A stretch of 64,000 nucleotides of DNA, from NCBI RefSeq assembly GCF_000337135.1, contig NZ_AOIN01000008.1, forward strand, positions 223,989-287,988, written 5' to 3'. A model generated the notes under the pieces. The model was not told the DNA's origin, searched no databases, and saw only the letters and a program-made list of their open reading frames with translations. The position numbers were made by a program, and so were the translations under genes. The stretch is from Natrialba chahannaoensis JCM 10990 (GTDB lineage Archaea; Halobacteriota; Halobacteria; Halobacteriales; Natrialbaceae). Below are positions 45,464-54,635 of this stretch, one piece after another; position 1 is the stretch's first letter; every line of letters begins with the position of its first letter.

Positions 45464-45750
45464 ACGACGACCAACGGCTAGCGGTTTCAAGTTTGTTTGG
45501 CATGGTGAAACACCGGTTTGAGCTTGCGTTATTCGCCTGCGGTGCGCTCGCGGTGGCGTTCACGTGTTCCTGGTAGGCGTCGTCCTCCCGTACTGTTCCC
45601 GGTAGGATTCGAAGACGAGTACTGCCTCACGTTTGTCGGGGTCTCCCCACTGTTCAGAACGCTCAGTGACCCCCGAATCCCAGCAAACGTCCAACAACTG
45701 AGAACCACAAAAGCACAGCTATCAAGACAATTGGTGTCAGACCACAGAGT

Positions 45751-46245
45751 ATGACCGAAGAAACCCTCGATATCGCCAGCGACGGTGGCTACGACGACAT
45801 CGCACAGTTCCTCCAGAGCTATATCGACGAGTATCAGGACTTCCTCTCGTGGATCGGCACCAGCGTCGACGACGTCGGTCCCGGCACGATGACCATGTCG
45901 ATTCCCTACGACCAGAAGCTCACGAATGTCCGCCCGGCCACCGACACCGATCGACGCCCCGACATCCACGGCGGCATCGCCGCCACACTGATCGACACCG
46001 TCGGCGGTCTCGCGCTTCGGACCGAACTCGAGAACCCCGTCGACGCGTCGATCGCGACGATCAACCTGAACGTGAACTACCTGCGCCCGGCGACGGGTGA
46101 TCTGACGGCGACAGCGAACGTGATCCGCGTCGGTGGAACCGTCGGCGTCAGCGAGGTAACGGTCGAAAGCACGACGCCGGACGGCGAGACGAAGGAGGTT
46201 GCGACTGGACAGGGTTCTTACCGGGTGTTCCGGCGCGAGGACTGA
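45751..46245 (+). CDS. PaaI-family hotdog thioesterase
   Basis: A 164-residue hotdog-fold acyl-CoA thioesterase. The catalytic-loop motif is HGGIAATLIDTVGGLA near residue 74, followed by SIATINLNVNYLRPATGDLTATANVIRVGGTVGVSEVTV, the central strand of the fold. Such enzymes hydrolyse phenylacetyl-CoA or other aryl/acyl-CoA esters. The context does not specify the substrate, but it could regulate CoA pools alongside the other acyl-CoA genes. Confidence 0.88.
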   Translation: MTEETLDIASDGGYDDIAQFLQSYIDEYQDFLSWIGTSVDDVGPGTMTMSIPYDQKLTNVRPATDTDRRPDIHGGIAATLIDTVGGLALRTELENPVDASIATINLNVNYLRPATGDLTATANVIRVGGTVGVSEVTVESTTPDGETKEVATGQGSYRVFRRED

Positions 46246-46373
46246 GACGGTCTGTTGGTGGTCTGTACTGGTGATCGCTCGGCTAGGAAAGCGATCAGCA
46301 GTAAAACGTGAACAACGATACCGGTGAGGTCAAGGTCGAGTGCAACCGGCTCTGAGACGGGTGTGATGCCAGT

Positions 46374-46499
46374 TTACGTCTCGTTCCGACCGGCTCGCGA
46401 CCGAAACCGGAGTCGACCGTGGAGGTAACAGCCGATCGCACAGACGAGCACAAAGTAGCCGTAGATCGCCGTTTCGACGTAGACGGGGACCGGTTCCAT
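46374..46499 (-). CDS. Very small membrane protein
   Basis: A 41-residue protein beginning MEPVPVYVETAIYGYFVLVCAIGCYLHGRLRFRSRAG, with one clear hydrophobic helix (residues about 8-27) followed by basic residues, which is the positive-inside pattern. The start is an internal ATG in a longer frame. A second small membrane protein lies just upstream at 46653-46841 in the same direction. Not recognised; existence is moderate. Confidence 0.4.
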   Translation of the reverse strand: MEPVPVYVETAIYGYFVLVCAIGCYLHGRLRFRSRAGRNET

Positions 46500-46652
46500 C
46501 ACGATAGCGTGGGTACTCGTGTGGGATAGATCTGGACCTGAACTGCTTGCGGCTTTATTAACGATGCTAAGGCGCAGGCTAGAGTGACAACAGAACCCAG
46601 TCAAGTCACACACTATTCGTGTCGCAACCGTGCGAGTGCTATGCAGTGCCGG

Positions 46653-46841
46653 TCAGTGGGCACCGTAGTTCTGGCGTACCATCCAGAACCGAACACCCAG
46701 ATAGACCATGACAATGCCGAACGTGACGGCGTACAGCATCGCTCCGTTCGTCGCCGCGGCTACCAGCGCGCCAGCGTTGAGGAGAATACCGAAGACGTAC
46801 ATCGCCTGCAGTCGTCGTCCGGTCATCGACCGCTCCCCCAT
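46653..46841 (-). CDS. Small membrane protein with two helices
   Basis: A 62-residue protein beginning MGERSMTGRRLQAMYVFGILLNAGALVAAATNGAMLYAV, with two hydrophobic helices, each about 20 residues, separated by a short Asn/Gly turn, and a charged C-terminus (RQNYGAH). An alternative start is MTGRR five residues in. It is a plausible conserved haloarchaeal membrane protein. No function can be assigned. Confidence 0.5.
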   Translation of the reverse strand: MGERSMTGRRLQAMYVFGILLNAGALVAAATNGAMLYAVTFGIVMVYLGVRFWMVRQNYGAH

Positions 46842-47178
46842 CGATTACTCATACTCACGGCTTTGGCTGGGGCGACTAAAACTCCGTCTTTGTCGGTTCG
46901 CACCTCACCCGTCCCACCAGCCTGACCTCGTTCCACCGCATCGACAGTCGTTTCACATTCGGTTATGCTCATATCACTCTGCCCGATAGCGAACCTCCAC
47001 CGGTTTTGACAGGCAGCTATCTGTTTTATGTCGCTGTCCGCTGTACGGGTGAGACGGATATCGGTCTCTACCGGTCGTCAAACAGTGACAACAGACATGA
47101 CAGACGGACGGACGGACGGACCAGCGTCAGTGGCGATTCACCGACGGCCAGCGACCGCGAGCACCGCACATCGCTTCA
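46842..47178. other. 337-base intergenic region
   Basis: No credible gene on either strand. A short tetranucleotide run (GGAC/GACG repeats, near 47100-47119) lies before the start of the DUF2071 gene. No tRNA, hairpin terminator or clear TATA box was identified with confidence. Confidence 0.5.
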
Positions 47179-47892
47179 ATGACGTGGCGACACGGGTTGT
47201 TCGCGAACTGGCCGGTCGACCCCGACCAGCTCCAGTCACATGTCCCAGGACCCCTTGAATTCGAAACCTGGGACGGCGACGCCTGGCTCAGCATCCTCCC
47301 GTTCGTGCTCACGAACGTCGGCATTCGTGGCTCGCCTTCCGCGACCAGAATCGCGTTCCCAGAACTCAACGTCCGAACCTACGTCACCCACCGCGGTGAT
47401 CCGGGACTCTACTTCCTCAGCGTCGACCTCGACAAGCGACTGCTCACAAACGCTATCGGCCGACTGACCCGCCTTCCAGTGTTTACCGCCAGCATGTCCG
47501 TCAGCGGCACCGAGGACGGCATCACGTTCTCGAGTCGCCGCTCGGATACGCTGGCTACCGGCGCTGGAGAGAACGAAACCGACGACGAACCCGCCTGGTT
47601 CGCCGCAACCTACCGCCCGAACGGACCAGTCACCACGGCAGCACCGGGGACACTCGAGTACTGGCTGACTGAACGCAGGCGGTTCTATGCGCCGGCGAAG
47701 GGGCCCGGGCGTGGGAATGTACTTACGGCGGAGATTGCACACGATCCGTGGCCGTTACAGCCAGCGGACGCGACGATTATGGCGAACACGCTGTTCGACC
47801 GGCTCGGATTGACGGAGCCGTCCGGCGAACCGGTCTGCTATTATTGCGACGAACTCGAGATGACGGGATCGATTCCGCGGCGTGTGCGGTAG
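47179..47892 (+). CDS. DUF2071 (YqjF) family protein
   Basis: A 237-residue protein matching the bacterial and archaeal YqjF family. It begins MTWRHGLFANWPVDPDQLQSHVPGPLEFETWDGDAWLSILPFVLTNVGIRG, the family signature, followed by FPELNVRTYVTHRGDPGLYFLSVDLDK. Family members have been linked to detoxification responses but have no established chemistry. The protein has no signal peptide, and its C-terminus (CYYCDELEMTGSIPRRVR) is basic. It is followed 87 bases later by a sugar transporter gene on the same strand. Confidence 0.82.
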   Translation: MTWRHGLFANWPVDPDQLQSHVPGPLEFETWDGDAWLSILPFVLTNVGIRGSPSATRIAFPELNVRTYVTHRGDPGLYFLSVDLDKRLLTNAIGRLTRLPVFTASMSVSGTEDGITFSSRRSDTLATGAGENETDDEPAWFAATYRPNGPVTTAAPGTLEYWLTERRRFYAPAKGPGRGNVLTAEIAHDPWPLQPADATIMANTLFDRLGLTEPSGEPVCYYCDELEMTGSIPRRVR

Positions 47893-47979
47893 CTCACTCG
47901 CTCGTGTCGCTCAACGAACTCGATTTTTCGGATATCGATAGATTGTTACTACTATTGGAGACAATTATTATAATCGACG

Positions 47980-49419
47980 ATGGCAGACACAGCCACAGGA
48001 GCGGTCCCCGCACGTCGGAACTCGTTCGTGTACGTTGTCGCGGCGCTGGCTGCGCTCAACGGCCTCCTCTTCGGATTCGACACGGGCGTGATCTCCGGTG
48101 CGATGCTCTACATTCAGGAAACGTTCGATCTGACAACACTGTTCGGCCAGTCGATCCACCCGTCATACGTCGAGGGGATCATCGTCAGCGGGGCGATGGT
48201 CGGCGCAATTATTGGCGCTGCACTCGGCGGCCGCCTTGCGGATCGGCTCGGACGACGGCGACTCATTCTGGTCGGTGCCGTCGTCTTCTTCGTCGGCTCG
48301 CTCATCATGGCGGTCGCACCGACGGTAGAGATACTCATCCTCGGCCGTGTACTCGACGGTGTTGGAATCGGCTTCGCCTCCGTCGTTGGTCCGCTGTACA
48401 TCTCTGAGATCGCGCCGCCGAAAATCCGCGGCTCGCTCGTTTCCCTCAACCAACTCACCATTACGAGTGGTATCCTCATCGCCTATCTCGTCAACTTCGC
48501 GTTCTCGAGCGGCGGCGACTGGCGCTGGATGCTCGGTCTCGGGATGGTCCCTGCAACGGTCCTCTTCGTCGGTATGCTCTTCATGCCTGAGAGCCCGCGC
48601 TGGCTCTACGAACAGGGACGAAAGGCAGACGCACGTGAAGTACTTTCACGAACCCGCGTCGACGACCGCGTCGAGGACGAACTGCGCGAGATCACCGACA
48701 CGATCCAGACCGAATCCGGCACCCTCCGCGATCTGTTGCAACAGTGGGTCCGCCCGATGCTTGTCATCGGGATCGGACTCGCCATCTTTCAGCAGGTCAC
48801 CGGCATCAACACGGTCATGTACTACGCGCCGATGATACTCGAATCGACTGGCTTTGAGGACACGGCATCGATTCTCGCCACCGTCGGTATCGGTGCCGTC
48901 AACGTTGTGATGACCGTTGTCGCGGTGGTGTTGATCGATCGCACCGGACGCCGGCCGCTGTTAATTGTGGGGCTGGCCGGCATGACGGTCATGCTCGCAA
49001 TTCTCGGGACTGTCTTCTACCTCCCCGGTCTCTCGGGCTGGCTCGGGTGGCTCGCGACTGGCAGTCTGATGCTGTACGTGGCGTTCTTCGCCATCGGCCT
49101 CGGGCCGGTATTCTGGCTACTGATCTCCGAGATTTACCCGATGGAGGTGCGTGGAACTGCGATGGGTGTCGTGACGGTGATCAACTGGGCAGCGAATCTG
49201 CTCGTCTCGCTCACGTTCCTCCGCTTCGTCGACGTGCTCGGCGAGTCGGGCACCTTCTGGCTGTACGGTGTGCTCGCGCTTGGGGCCCTGCTGTTCTGTT
49301 ACCGGCTGGTTCCCGAGACGAAGGGGCGCTCGCTCGAGGAGATTGAGGCAGACCTTCGCGAAACGTCGTTGGGGACAACGACGGGCGATCAGTCTGATAC
49401 AGTTCGCGCTGATGACTGA
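47980..49419 (+). CDS. MFS sugar transporter (sugar/proton symporter family)
   Basis: A 479-residue, twelve-helix transporter of the sugar porter family. Hallmarks include FGFDTGVISGAMLYI in helix 1, GRLADRLGRRRLI between helices 2 and 3, PESPRWLYEQGRK after helix 6, the QQVTGINTVMYYAPMI motif in helix 7 and VPETKGRSLEEIEAD near the C-terminus. It likely imports a hexose or pentose with a proton or sodium ion. The AT-rich region just before the ATG holds a TATA-like sequence, but the spacing is short. The neighbouring genes do not define the sugar. Confidence 0.92.
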   Translation: MADTATGAVPARRNSFVYVVAALAALNGLLFGFDTGVISGAMLYIQETFDLTTLFGQSIHPSYVEGIIVSGAMVGAIIGAALGGRLADRLGRRRLILVGAVVFFVGSLIMAVAPTVEILILGRVLDGVGIGFASVVGPLYISEIAPPKIRGSLVSLNQLTITSGILIAYLVNFAFSSGGDWRWMLGLGMVPATVLFVGMLFMPESPRWLYEQGRKADAREVLSRTRVDDRVEDELREITDTIQTESGTLRDLLQQWVRPMLVIGIGLAIFQQVTGINTVMYYAPMILESTGFEDTASILATVGIGAVNVVMTVVAVVLIDRTGRRPLLIVGLAGMTVMLAILGTVFYLPGLSGWLGWLATGSLMLYVAFFAIGLGPVFWLLISEIYPMEVRGTAMGVVTVINWAANLLVSLTFLRFVDVLGESGTFWLYGVLALGALLFCYRLVPETKGRSLEEIEADLRETSLGTTTGDQSDTVRADD

Positions 49420-49644
49420 CGGCTGGCAGTCGGATTCGACAGGACAAAACGGGACAGAACAGAAAGGATAGCAGGACGGAGGAGTCACGGGTCCCGTTCA
49501 GGAGTGACGCGAACCGTACAGTAACCGATCACGGTCAGGTCACCCGTGGAACCCACACTGTTTTCGTTAGAAAGAGATCAACGGCGGCCAGAATCGAGGC
49601 CGGAAAACCGAGTCGGGACCACAATTGCGCTGCGTCGAGAACAC

Positions 49645-50697
49645 TCACTGGACAGTCGTGTCGATCAAGCCAAACGGTGTGCCGTTGTCGCGGTCGCGGG
49701 CGTTCTCGTAGACGACGTGGGCGGCAGCAACATCCTGGATCGCGAGCCCGGTTGAGTCGAATACAGTCACACCCGTCTCATCGGTTCGACCGTCTTTTGC
49801 ACCGACGACGAGTTCACCAATTTCGCCGTAGATGTCTGCATCAGTTAGCGTTCCCTCGTGGTACGGGACGTTGATCTCGCCCGAGTGGGTGCACTGCTCA
49901 TGGTCGTCGATGACGATGGTCGCCGCCTGCAGGAGGTCGTCGGCGAGTTCGTGCTTGCCTTCAGCGTCGGCACCGATGGCGTTGATGTGCGTCTGGTCAC
50001 CGACATCCTCGGGTGTGACGACGGGGTCGCGTACAGGCGTAACTGTGGAGAGGATGTCGCAGTGACCGGCCTCCGAAATCGAGCCGGCGCGGACATCGAA
50101 CTCGTCGTCGTAGGTGTCGATGAACCGCTGGGTGCGCGCGTCGTCGAGGTCCGAGACGATGACCTCCTCGATGGGACGGATCTCGCTGATTGCATCGAGT
50201 TGGGTATAGGACTGGACACCAGCGCCAACAAGTCCGAGACTCGTTGCGTCTGGGACGGCGAGGTAGTCCGTTGCGACGGCTGCTGCCGCGCCAGTTCGTT
50301 TCATCGTTAGCGCCGTCCCGTCCATGATCGCGAGCGGGGCGGCGGTTTCGGGGTCGGAGTAGATCATCGTCCCCAGCACGGTCGGCAGGTCGTGCTCGGC
50401 GGGGTTGTCCGGGTGGACGTTGACCCACTTGAGGCCTGCCGCGTCCCAGTCACCACCAGCGTCAGAACCGCCCTGCGATCCTGACTGACTCGAGGGCGCG
50501 TCGCTTCCTCGAACCTTGAGGTAGGCCGGCATCGACCGGAAGTCACCGTTGTACTGCGGGAGGTCGATGTAGGACTTGGCTGGCATCTGTGTATTGCCGC
50601 GTTCGAACGCGCCGAAGGCCTGTTCGACCGCCTCGATGATGGCACTCATCTGGGCGTTCTCCTCGACGTCGTCGCTGTTGAGAAGGAGTGTCTGCAT
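49645..50697 (-). CDS. Alanine dehydrogenase / ornithine cyclodeaminase family
   Basis: A 350-residue mu-crystallin-type dehydrogenase. It begins MQTLLLNSDDVEENAQMSAIIEAVEQAFGAFERG, with the substrate region NGDFRSMPAYL and a Rossmann loop in SLGLVGAGVQSYTQLDAI. The Gly/Ser/Asp insertion at residues about 67-83 is a low-complexity haloarchaeal insert. Homologues in haloarchaea act as NAD-dependent alanine dehydrogenases, but lysine/ornithine cyclodeaminases are close relatives. The cofactor motif is clear; the substrate is inferred. Confidence 0.83.
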   Translation of the reverse strand: MQTLLLNSDDVEENAQMSAIIEAVEQAFGAFERGNTQMPAKSYIDLPQYNGDFRSMPAYLKVRGSDAPSSQSGSQGGSDAGGDWDAAGLKWVNVHPDNPAEHDLPTVLGTMIYSDPETAAPLAIMDGTALTMKRTGAAAAVATDYLAVPDATSLGLVGAGVQSYTQLDAISEIRPIEEVIVSDLDDARTQRFIDTYDDEFDVRAGSISEAGHCDILSTVTPVRDPVVTPEDVGDQTHINAIGADAEGKHELADDLLQAATIVIDDHEQCTHSGEINVPYHEGTLTDADIYGEIGELVVGAKDGRTDETGVTVFDSTGLAIQDVAAAHVVYENARDRDNGTPFGLIDTTVQ

Positions 50698-50993
50698 AGA
50701 GGCAAATATTGCTCGGAGACACCTTAAGTCGTTCTCCGGGCAGGAGAGTCAAGTAACAGTATTGTTGTCACTACAGTGGTATCGAGCGCAAACGGCAAAA
50801 TGGGCCGTCACAAGTGTTCTCGGAGACGATCCGAGACGACAGTACTGTTCGGGTAGTGGGATGTGGGGGGTTGTAAATCCGGTTTGCTCGCGGATTACTC
50901 GTTCCCCGCACCGTTCACGAGGTTCTTACTCGCTTACTCACGGCGCGAAACGCCGTTCGCATGGACGCGATTTTCACTCAGTTCAAACCGCGC

Positions 50994-52667
50994 TTACATC
51001 ATGCCGCCCATGCCGCCACCCATACCGCCCATGCCGCCCATGCCACCGCCGCCTGGTGGCATGTCCTCGCCGTCGTCATCGTCGGCAACCGCGAGGTCGC
51101 CGGCCGCGATGACGTCGTCGATGCGAAGCAGCATGACTGCGGCTTCGGTTGCGGACTCGATCGCCTGCGTCTTTACGCGCAGTGGCTCATAGACGCCTTC
51201 CTCGGCCATATCGATCGTGTCGCCGGTGAACGCGTCGAGACCTGCGGCCTCGTTGCCACCGTCGTGGTCGGCGCGAAGCTCGACGAGGGAGTCGATGGGG
51301 TCGAGACCCGCGTTCTCTGCCAGCGTGCGCGGGATGACCTCAAGTGCGTCCGCGAAGGCTTCGACAGCGAGCTGCTCACGGCCGCCGACGGAGTCGGCGT
51401 AGTCACGCAGTGCGAGCGAGAGCTCGACTTCCGGTGCGCCGCCGCCGGCGAGCACCTTGCCGTCCTGGAGCGTCGTCCGAACGACGCCAAGGGAGTCCTC
51501 GATTGCGCGGTCGACTTCGTCGATGACGTGCTCGGTGCCACCGCGGAGGATCATCGTGACGGCCTTCGCGTCGTCGACGTCCTCGACGAAGATGCGCTGG
51601 TCGCCTGCGATGTCCTTCTGGGCAACGCTGCCGGCGAAGCCGAGGTCGTCCTCGCTGAGGTCCTCGACCGAGGAGACCGGCGTTGCGCCAGTTGCGCGGG
51701 CCAGCTGGGACTGGTCGCTGGACTTGACGCGGCGGACGGCGATGATGCCTTCCTGGGCGAGGTAGTGCTGGGCCATGTCGTCGATGCCGCCGTCGACGAA
51801 GACAACGTCGGCACCGGCGTCGGCGACCTGCTCGGCCATCTCCTTGAGCTGCTGTTCTTCCTGTTCGAGGAACTGCTCGAGCTGGTCCGGGTCGGTAACG
51901 TTGACCTCAGCGTCGATCTCGGTCTCCTTGATCTCGAGGTCGCCGTCGACGATCGCGACAGAGGCATCCTCGGCGAAGTACGGCATGTTGTCCGAGACGC
52001 GCTCCTTGTCGACGATAACGCCCTCGACGAGTTCGGAGTTCTCGATCGAACCGCCGACGACCTTCTCGACCTTGATGTTGTCCGTGTCGATGGTGTCCTC
52101 GTCAGCGACGGCCTGAACGGCGTCGACGACGAGACCCGACAGGAGATCTCGAGCGCTCTCTGCGCCCTTGCCAGTCATCGCGGTGGCGGCGATCTGGTGG
52201 AGGATTTCGTCGTCGTCCTCGTCGACCTCGATCGCGATCTCTTCGAGTGCGCTCGTGGCTTCCTCGGCAGCCTGGCGGTATCCCTGTGCGAGCGTGGTTG
52301 CGTGGATGTCCTGCTCGAGGAGATCCTCTGCCTGACTGAGGAGTTCACCGGAGACGACGACGGCGCTCGTGGTGCCGTCGCCGACCTCGTCCTCCTGGGT
52401 CTCGGCGACTTCGACGATCATGTCGGCCGCCGGGTGGTCGATCTCCATCTCCGAGAGGAGTGTGACGCCGTCGTTCGTGACGATGACGTTGCCCGAGGAG
52501 TCGACGAGCATCTTGTCCATCCCCTTCGGGCCAAGGGTCGTCCGAACGGACTCGGCGACTGCCTTACCGGCCTGTACGTTCATCGACTGCGCGTCTTTCC
52601 CAGAGGTTCGCTGGCTGTCCTCCGAGAGAACGATGAGGGGCTGGTTGCCCATCTGCTGTTGAGCCAT
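50994..52667 (-). CDS. thsA: Thermosome (group II chaperonin) subunit
   Basis: A 557-residue group II chaperonin subunit that folds proteins in an ATP-driven two-ring complex. Motifs are [15 protein letters not shown] near the N-terminus, [15 protein letters not shown] (phosphate-binding P-loop) and [15 protein letters not shown] in the apical region, with the Gly/Met tail [17 protein letters not shown]. The ATG at 52667 is preceded two codons upstream by an in-frame GTG. A TATA box lies about 30 bases upstream. Haloarchaea carry two or three such genes, so the exact paralogue number is uncertain. Confidence 0.95.
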   Translation of the reverse strand: MAQQQMGNQPLIVLSEDSQRTSGKDAQSMNVQAGKAVAESVRTTLGPKGMDKMLVDSSGNVIVTNDGVTLLSEMEIDHPAADMIVEVAETQEDEVGDGTTSAVVVSGELLSQAEDLLEQDIHATTLAQGYRQAAEEATSALEEIAIEVDEDDDEILHQIAATAMTGKGAESARDLLSGLVVDAVQAVADEDTIDTDNIKVEKVVGGSIENSELVEGVIVDKERVSDNMPYFAEDASVAIVDGDLEIKETEIDAEVNVTDPDQLEQFLEQEEQQLKEMAEQVADAGADVVFVDGGIDDMAQHYLAQEGIIAVRRVKSSDQSQLARATGATPVSSVEDLSEDDLGFAGSVAQKDIAGDQRIFVEDVDDAKAVTMILRGGTEHVIDEVDRAIEDSLGVVRTTLQDGKVLAGGGAPEVELSLALRDYADSVGGREQLAVEAFADALEVIPRTLAENAGLDPIDSLVELRADHDGGNEAAGLDAFTGDTIDMAEEGVYEPLRVKTQAIESATEAAVMLLRIDDVIAAGDLAVADDDDGEDMPPGGGGMGGMGGMGGGMGGMM

Positions 52668-52693
52668 AGTCACCTGAAGGATTGATTGCTATT

Positions 52694-52702
52694 CTATATA
52701 AG
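52694..52702 (-). promoter_or_regulatory. Thermosome TATA box
   Basis: On the minus strand CTTATATAG lies about 30 bases upstream of the ATG at 52667, the spacing expected for a leaderless archaeal transcript. Confidence 0.6.
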
Positions 52703-52777
52703 TGTTTTGATATAGTTCAGTATTAGTCCGGCAAAACGGCAACAGCAACCCCCTCTACTAAGTTATTCGCAACCTTT

Positions 52778-52953
52778 TATACTACGATAGCTCTTCCGTA
52801 GGAGATTGTTGATCCAGCCTTTCGTTGCGGACCGCATTCAGTAACTGGCCGTCAGAACTGCTGAGTCATGCGTTCTCGATCCGCTTGACTCACTACGGAA
52901 TCGCAAGACGGCTCTCCATCAACAATGTGCTACACAAGAACGTATACTACGAT
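52778..52953. mobile_element. MITE-like element with inverted repeats and target-site-like duplication
   Basis: An 11-base direct repeat (TATACTACGAT at 52778-52788 and 52943-52953) flanks 154 bases. The terminal 25 bases on each side (52789-52813 and 52918-52942) are imperfect inverse copies (19 of 25 identical), including the perfect 9-base core ATTGTTGAT / ATCAACAAT. There is no transposase gene inside. The 11-base duplication is in the size range known for IS4-type elements, so it may be a non-autonomous relative. A matching full-length element would be needed to name it. Confidence 0.7.
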
Positions 52954-53007
52954 TGGAGAGGAAGTAGTGATCAGAGATATCACTCATATACAGGCTAGAG
53001 ATTTGCT

Positions 53008-53403
53008 TCACTCCTCATATCGCATCCCATCCCTAGTCGTGTAGGATATCGTGATCTTTGTCAGCCCGGGGTTCTGTGTTTCTTGTAATTTTTTAGAAAT
53101 ATCAATACTGCCTGAATCCTCGTCGTTGACTACGTATTCTACTGTTTTTGCCTCAGCCGGAAAGGACTCGGTACGGAATCCCTTTCCAGGCTTGATCCGT
53201 GGGTGGCCCTTATACAGGATACAGTCTTTAGCCCCTCGAACGATAAGTTCAATCGACACCGGTTCTCGAGTGAGATTATTAACGATCAGGACTTCCTCAT
53301 CCTCATGATCGGTATTAATTACCCATTCTGAGCAACCCGGTAGCAAGACACCAATCCCGACGAACACGAGTTGAAGAATCTGTCTCCGTCTATGATAGGA
53401 CAT
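53008..53403 (-). CDS. AT-rich island lipoprotein, unknown function
   Basis: A 131-residue lipoprotein starting MSYHRRRQILQLVFVGIGVLLPGCSEW, with a basic N-terminus, hydrophobic core and lipobox LPGC. The mature part is beta-rich (EEVLIVNNLTREPVSIELIVRGAKDC) and carries conserved-looking KGFRTESFPAEAKTVEYVV. Codon usage and base composition are distinctly more AT-rich than the neighbours, suggesting foreign origin. The gene starts 34 bases downstream of the next gene's stop, so the two may be one operon. No family is recognised. Confidence 0.7.
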   Translation of the reverse strand: MSYHRRRQILQLVFVGIGVLLPGCSEWVINTDHEDEEVLIVNNLTREPVSIELIVRGAKDCILYKGHPRIKPGKGFRTESFPAEAKTVEYVVNDEDSGSIDISKKLQETQNPGLTKITISYTTRDGMRYEE

Positions 53404-53436
53404 ATATCATTAACCCTATATAATAAGGCTAAAAGA

Positions 53437-54333
53437 TTACATTACTTCTTTGGCTTTAATATGAAAGGTTTTACCCTCCGGAGTATGTTGTAGTGTTTCG
53501 GACTCCTCGTACTCATTCTGCTTAAATGTGATTGATGCTGGATATGACACTGCCACGTCCGGTTCTGTCCCTTTCCACGCATATTCGTATATTCCACGAA
53601 CGGATGTCTCAGGTCTGAAATCAACGTCCTTCTCAAGAAAAACTCCAGCGACGACCATCTGACTCCAGTCCGTTTCATCGTTTCCAGTCTTCCCGGAATC
53701 GATCGATGCCTGATATCCATCAACGAGAATACCGAGTCCCGATCCGGTCCAGCTTCCTTCGTCAAACTCGGTGTAGTCATCAGTCACAACGGATCTATGA
53801 ACCTCTCGATGGTCTCGTATCTCTAATCTCTTGGCTGCGGAACTGTTTTCCCACGTGAGACCGAGTGTGTCTACCGGATCTTCCGGTCCTGCATAGATAT
53901 CCCGTGGAGGGTACGATGGATCGTCTGCATACCCGTATCTAAACCGAATGTAATACGAATAATGGAATTCTTCTCCTCGTGGATTATAGGTCAGAGAAAA
54001 CTGGACGTTAATATCAGCATCACAGTCAAGTGGATCGACACAAATCGGTGGTTCGTGCGCTGGTTGTGCCCGGTCTTCTTCCGAGGCGTTTTTTTGGACT
54101 GCAAACTGATGGTCCTTTTCTATGTGATTGATGCCAACTCTGTCTAGATACTTCTGACGCTCCTCCAGCCCTTCTTGTTTTGCGATCTGTTGGGCCTGAA
54201 TCATCTGCTTCGTAAACTTCTCACTGGGATCGTCACGTTCACGAGCAACAACTGTTCCTGCAGCACCGAATCCGGCTGTTATTGCCCCGGCTGTCGCCAG
54301 CACTTTTCGTCGGGAGAGATCGTTTTTCTCCAT
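53437..54333 (-). CDS. Tat-exported protein, unknown function
   Basis: A 298-residue protein with a twin-arginine signal (LSRRKVLATAGAITAGFGAAGTVVAR), so it is exported folded. A helical segment follows (FTKQMIQAQQIAKQEGLEERQKYLDRVGINHIEKDH, residues about 40-75). The rest is beta-rich and acidic, with YNPRGEEFHYSYYIRFRYGYADDP and CVDPLDCDAD, suggesting a disulphide. It is unusually low in GC compared with the rest of the window. It lies upstream of the small lipoprotein and both likely share a promoter. No family is recognised. Confidence 0.72.
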   Translation of the reverse strand: MEKNDLSRRKVLATAGAITAGFGAAGTVVARERDDPSEKFTKQMIQAQQIAKQEGLEERQKYLDRVGINHIEKDHQFAVQKNASEEDRAQPAHEPPICVDPLDCDADINVQFSLTYNPRGEEFHYSYYIRFRYGYADDPSYPPRDIYAGPEDPVDTLGLTWENSSAAKRLEIRDHREVHRSVVTDDYTEFDEGSWTGSGLGILVDGYQASIDSGKTGNDETDWSQMVVAGVFLEKDVDFRPETSVRGIYEYAWKGTEPDVAVSYPASITFKQNEYEESETLQHTPEGKTFHIKAKEVM

Positions 54334-54635
54334 TACGATTTACTATTGCCTGCAATTAATATTGAATGGATGTTAACGTTATCTGCTTCGTTCAATAGGC
54401 ATAATATATATATATATATATATATATGGTTTAGAATAAGACGGTCCATATTTAGTTATAGCGACCAGTATATGTAGATAGACCATGAATGGGCTCACAG
54501 TTACCAATACATCACCGGTTTGAAAACCGACCCTAGTGAATCAAATCCCTCTATAAGACCGTACTACAGGACTGGATGGAGGAGAACAATTCCCTTTACT
54601 GAACACACGTAGTTCTGCAAGAATATAAGCGGCGG
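54334..54635. other. 302-base AT-rich intergenic region
   Basis: Contains a dinucleotide run (AT)12 at 54404-54427 and a perfect hairpin CGGTTT-GA-AAACCG at 54516-54529. No coding frame, tRNA or recognisable terminal repeat is visible. The sequence is among the lowest GC in the window and holds the promoter of the exported-protein gene. Confidence 0.6.

Larger units (their letters stand above)
52668..53007. other. 340-base intergenic region containing a MITE-like element
   Basis: Contains the thermosome promoter (52694-52702) and the MITE-like element with its flanking direct repeats (52778-52953). The rest has no credible gene. The composition drops towards AT-rich sequence from about 52670 onward, marking the edge of the AT-rich island. 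Confidence 0.65.

Noticed and set aside
50961-52685. Long plus-strand frame opposite the thermosome gene
   Set aside because: It is the shadow of the thermosome gene caused by GC-biased third positions; the thermosome has diagnostic P-loop and Gly/Met tail.
54404-54427. (AT)12 run considered as a replication origin
   Set aside because: There are no neighbouring origin-recognition-box repeats and no Cdc6/Orc gene, so it is more likely a simple repeat in an AT-rich island.
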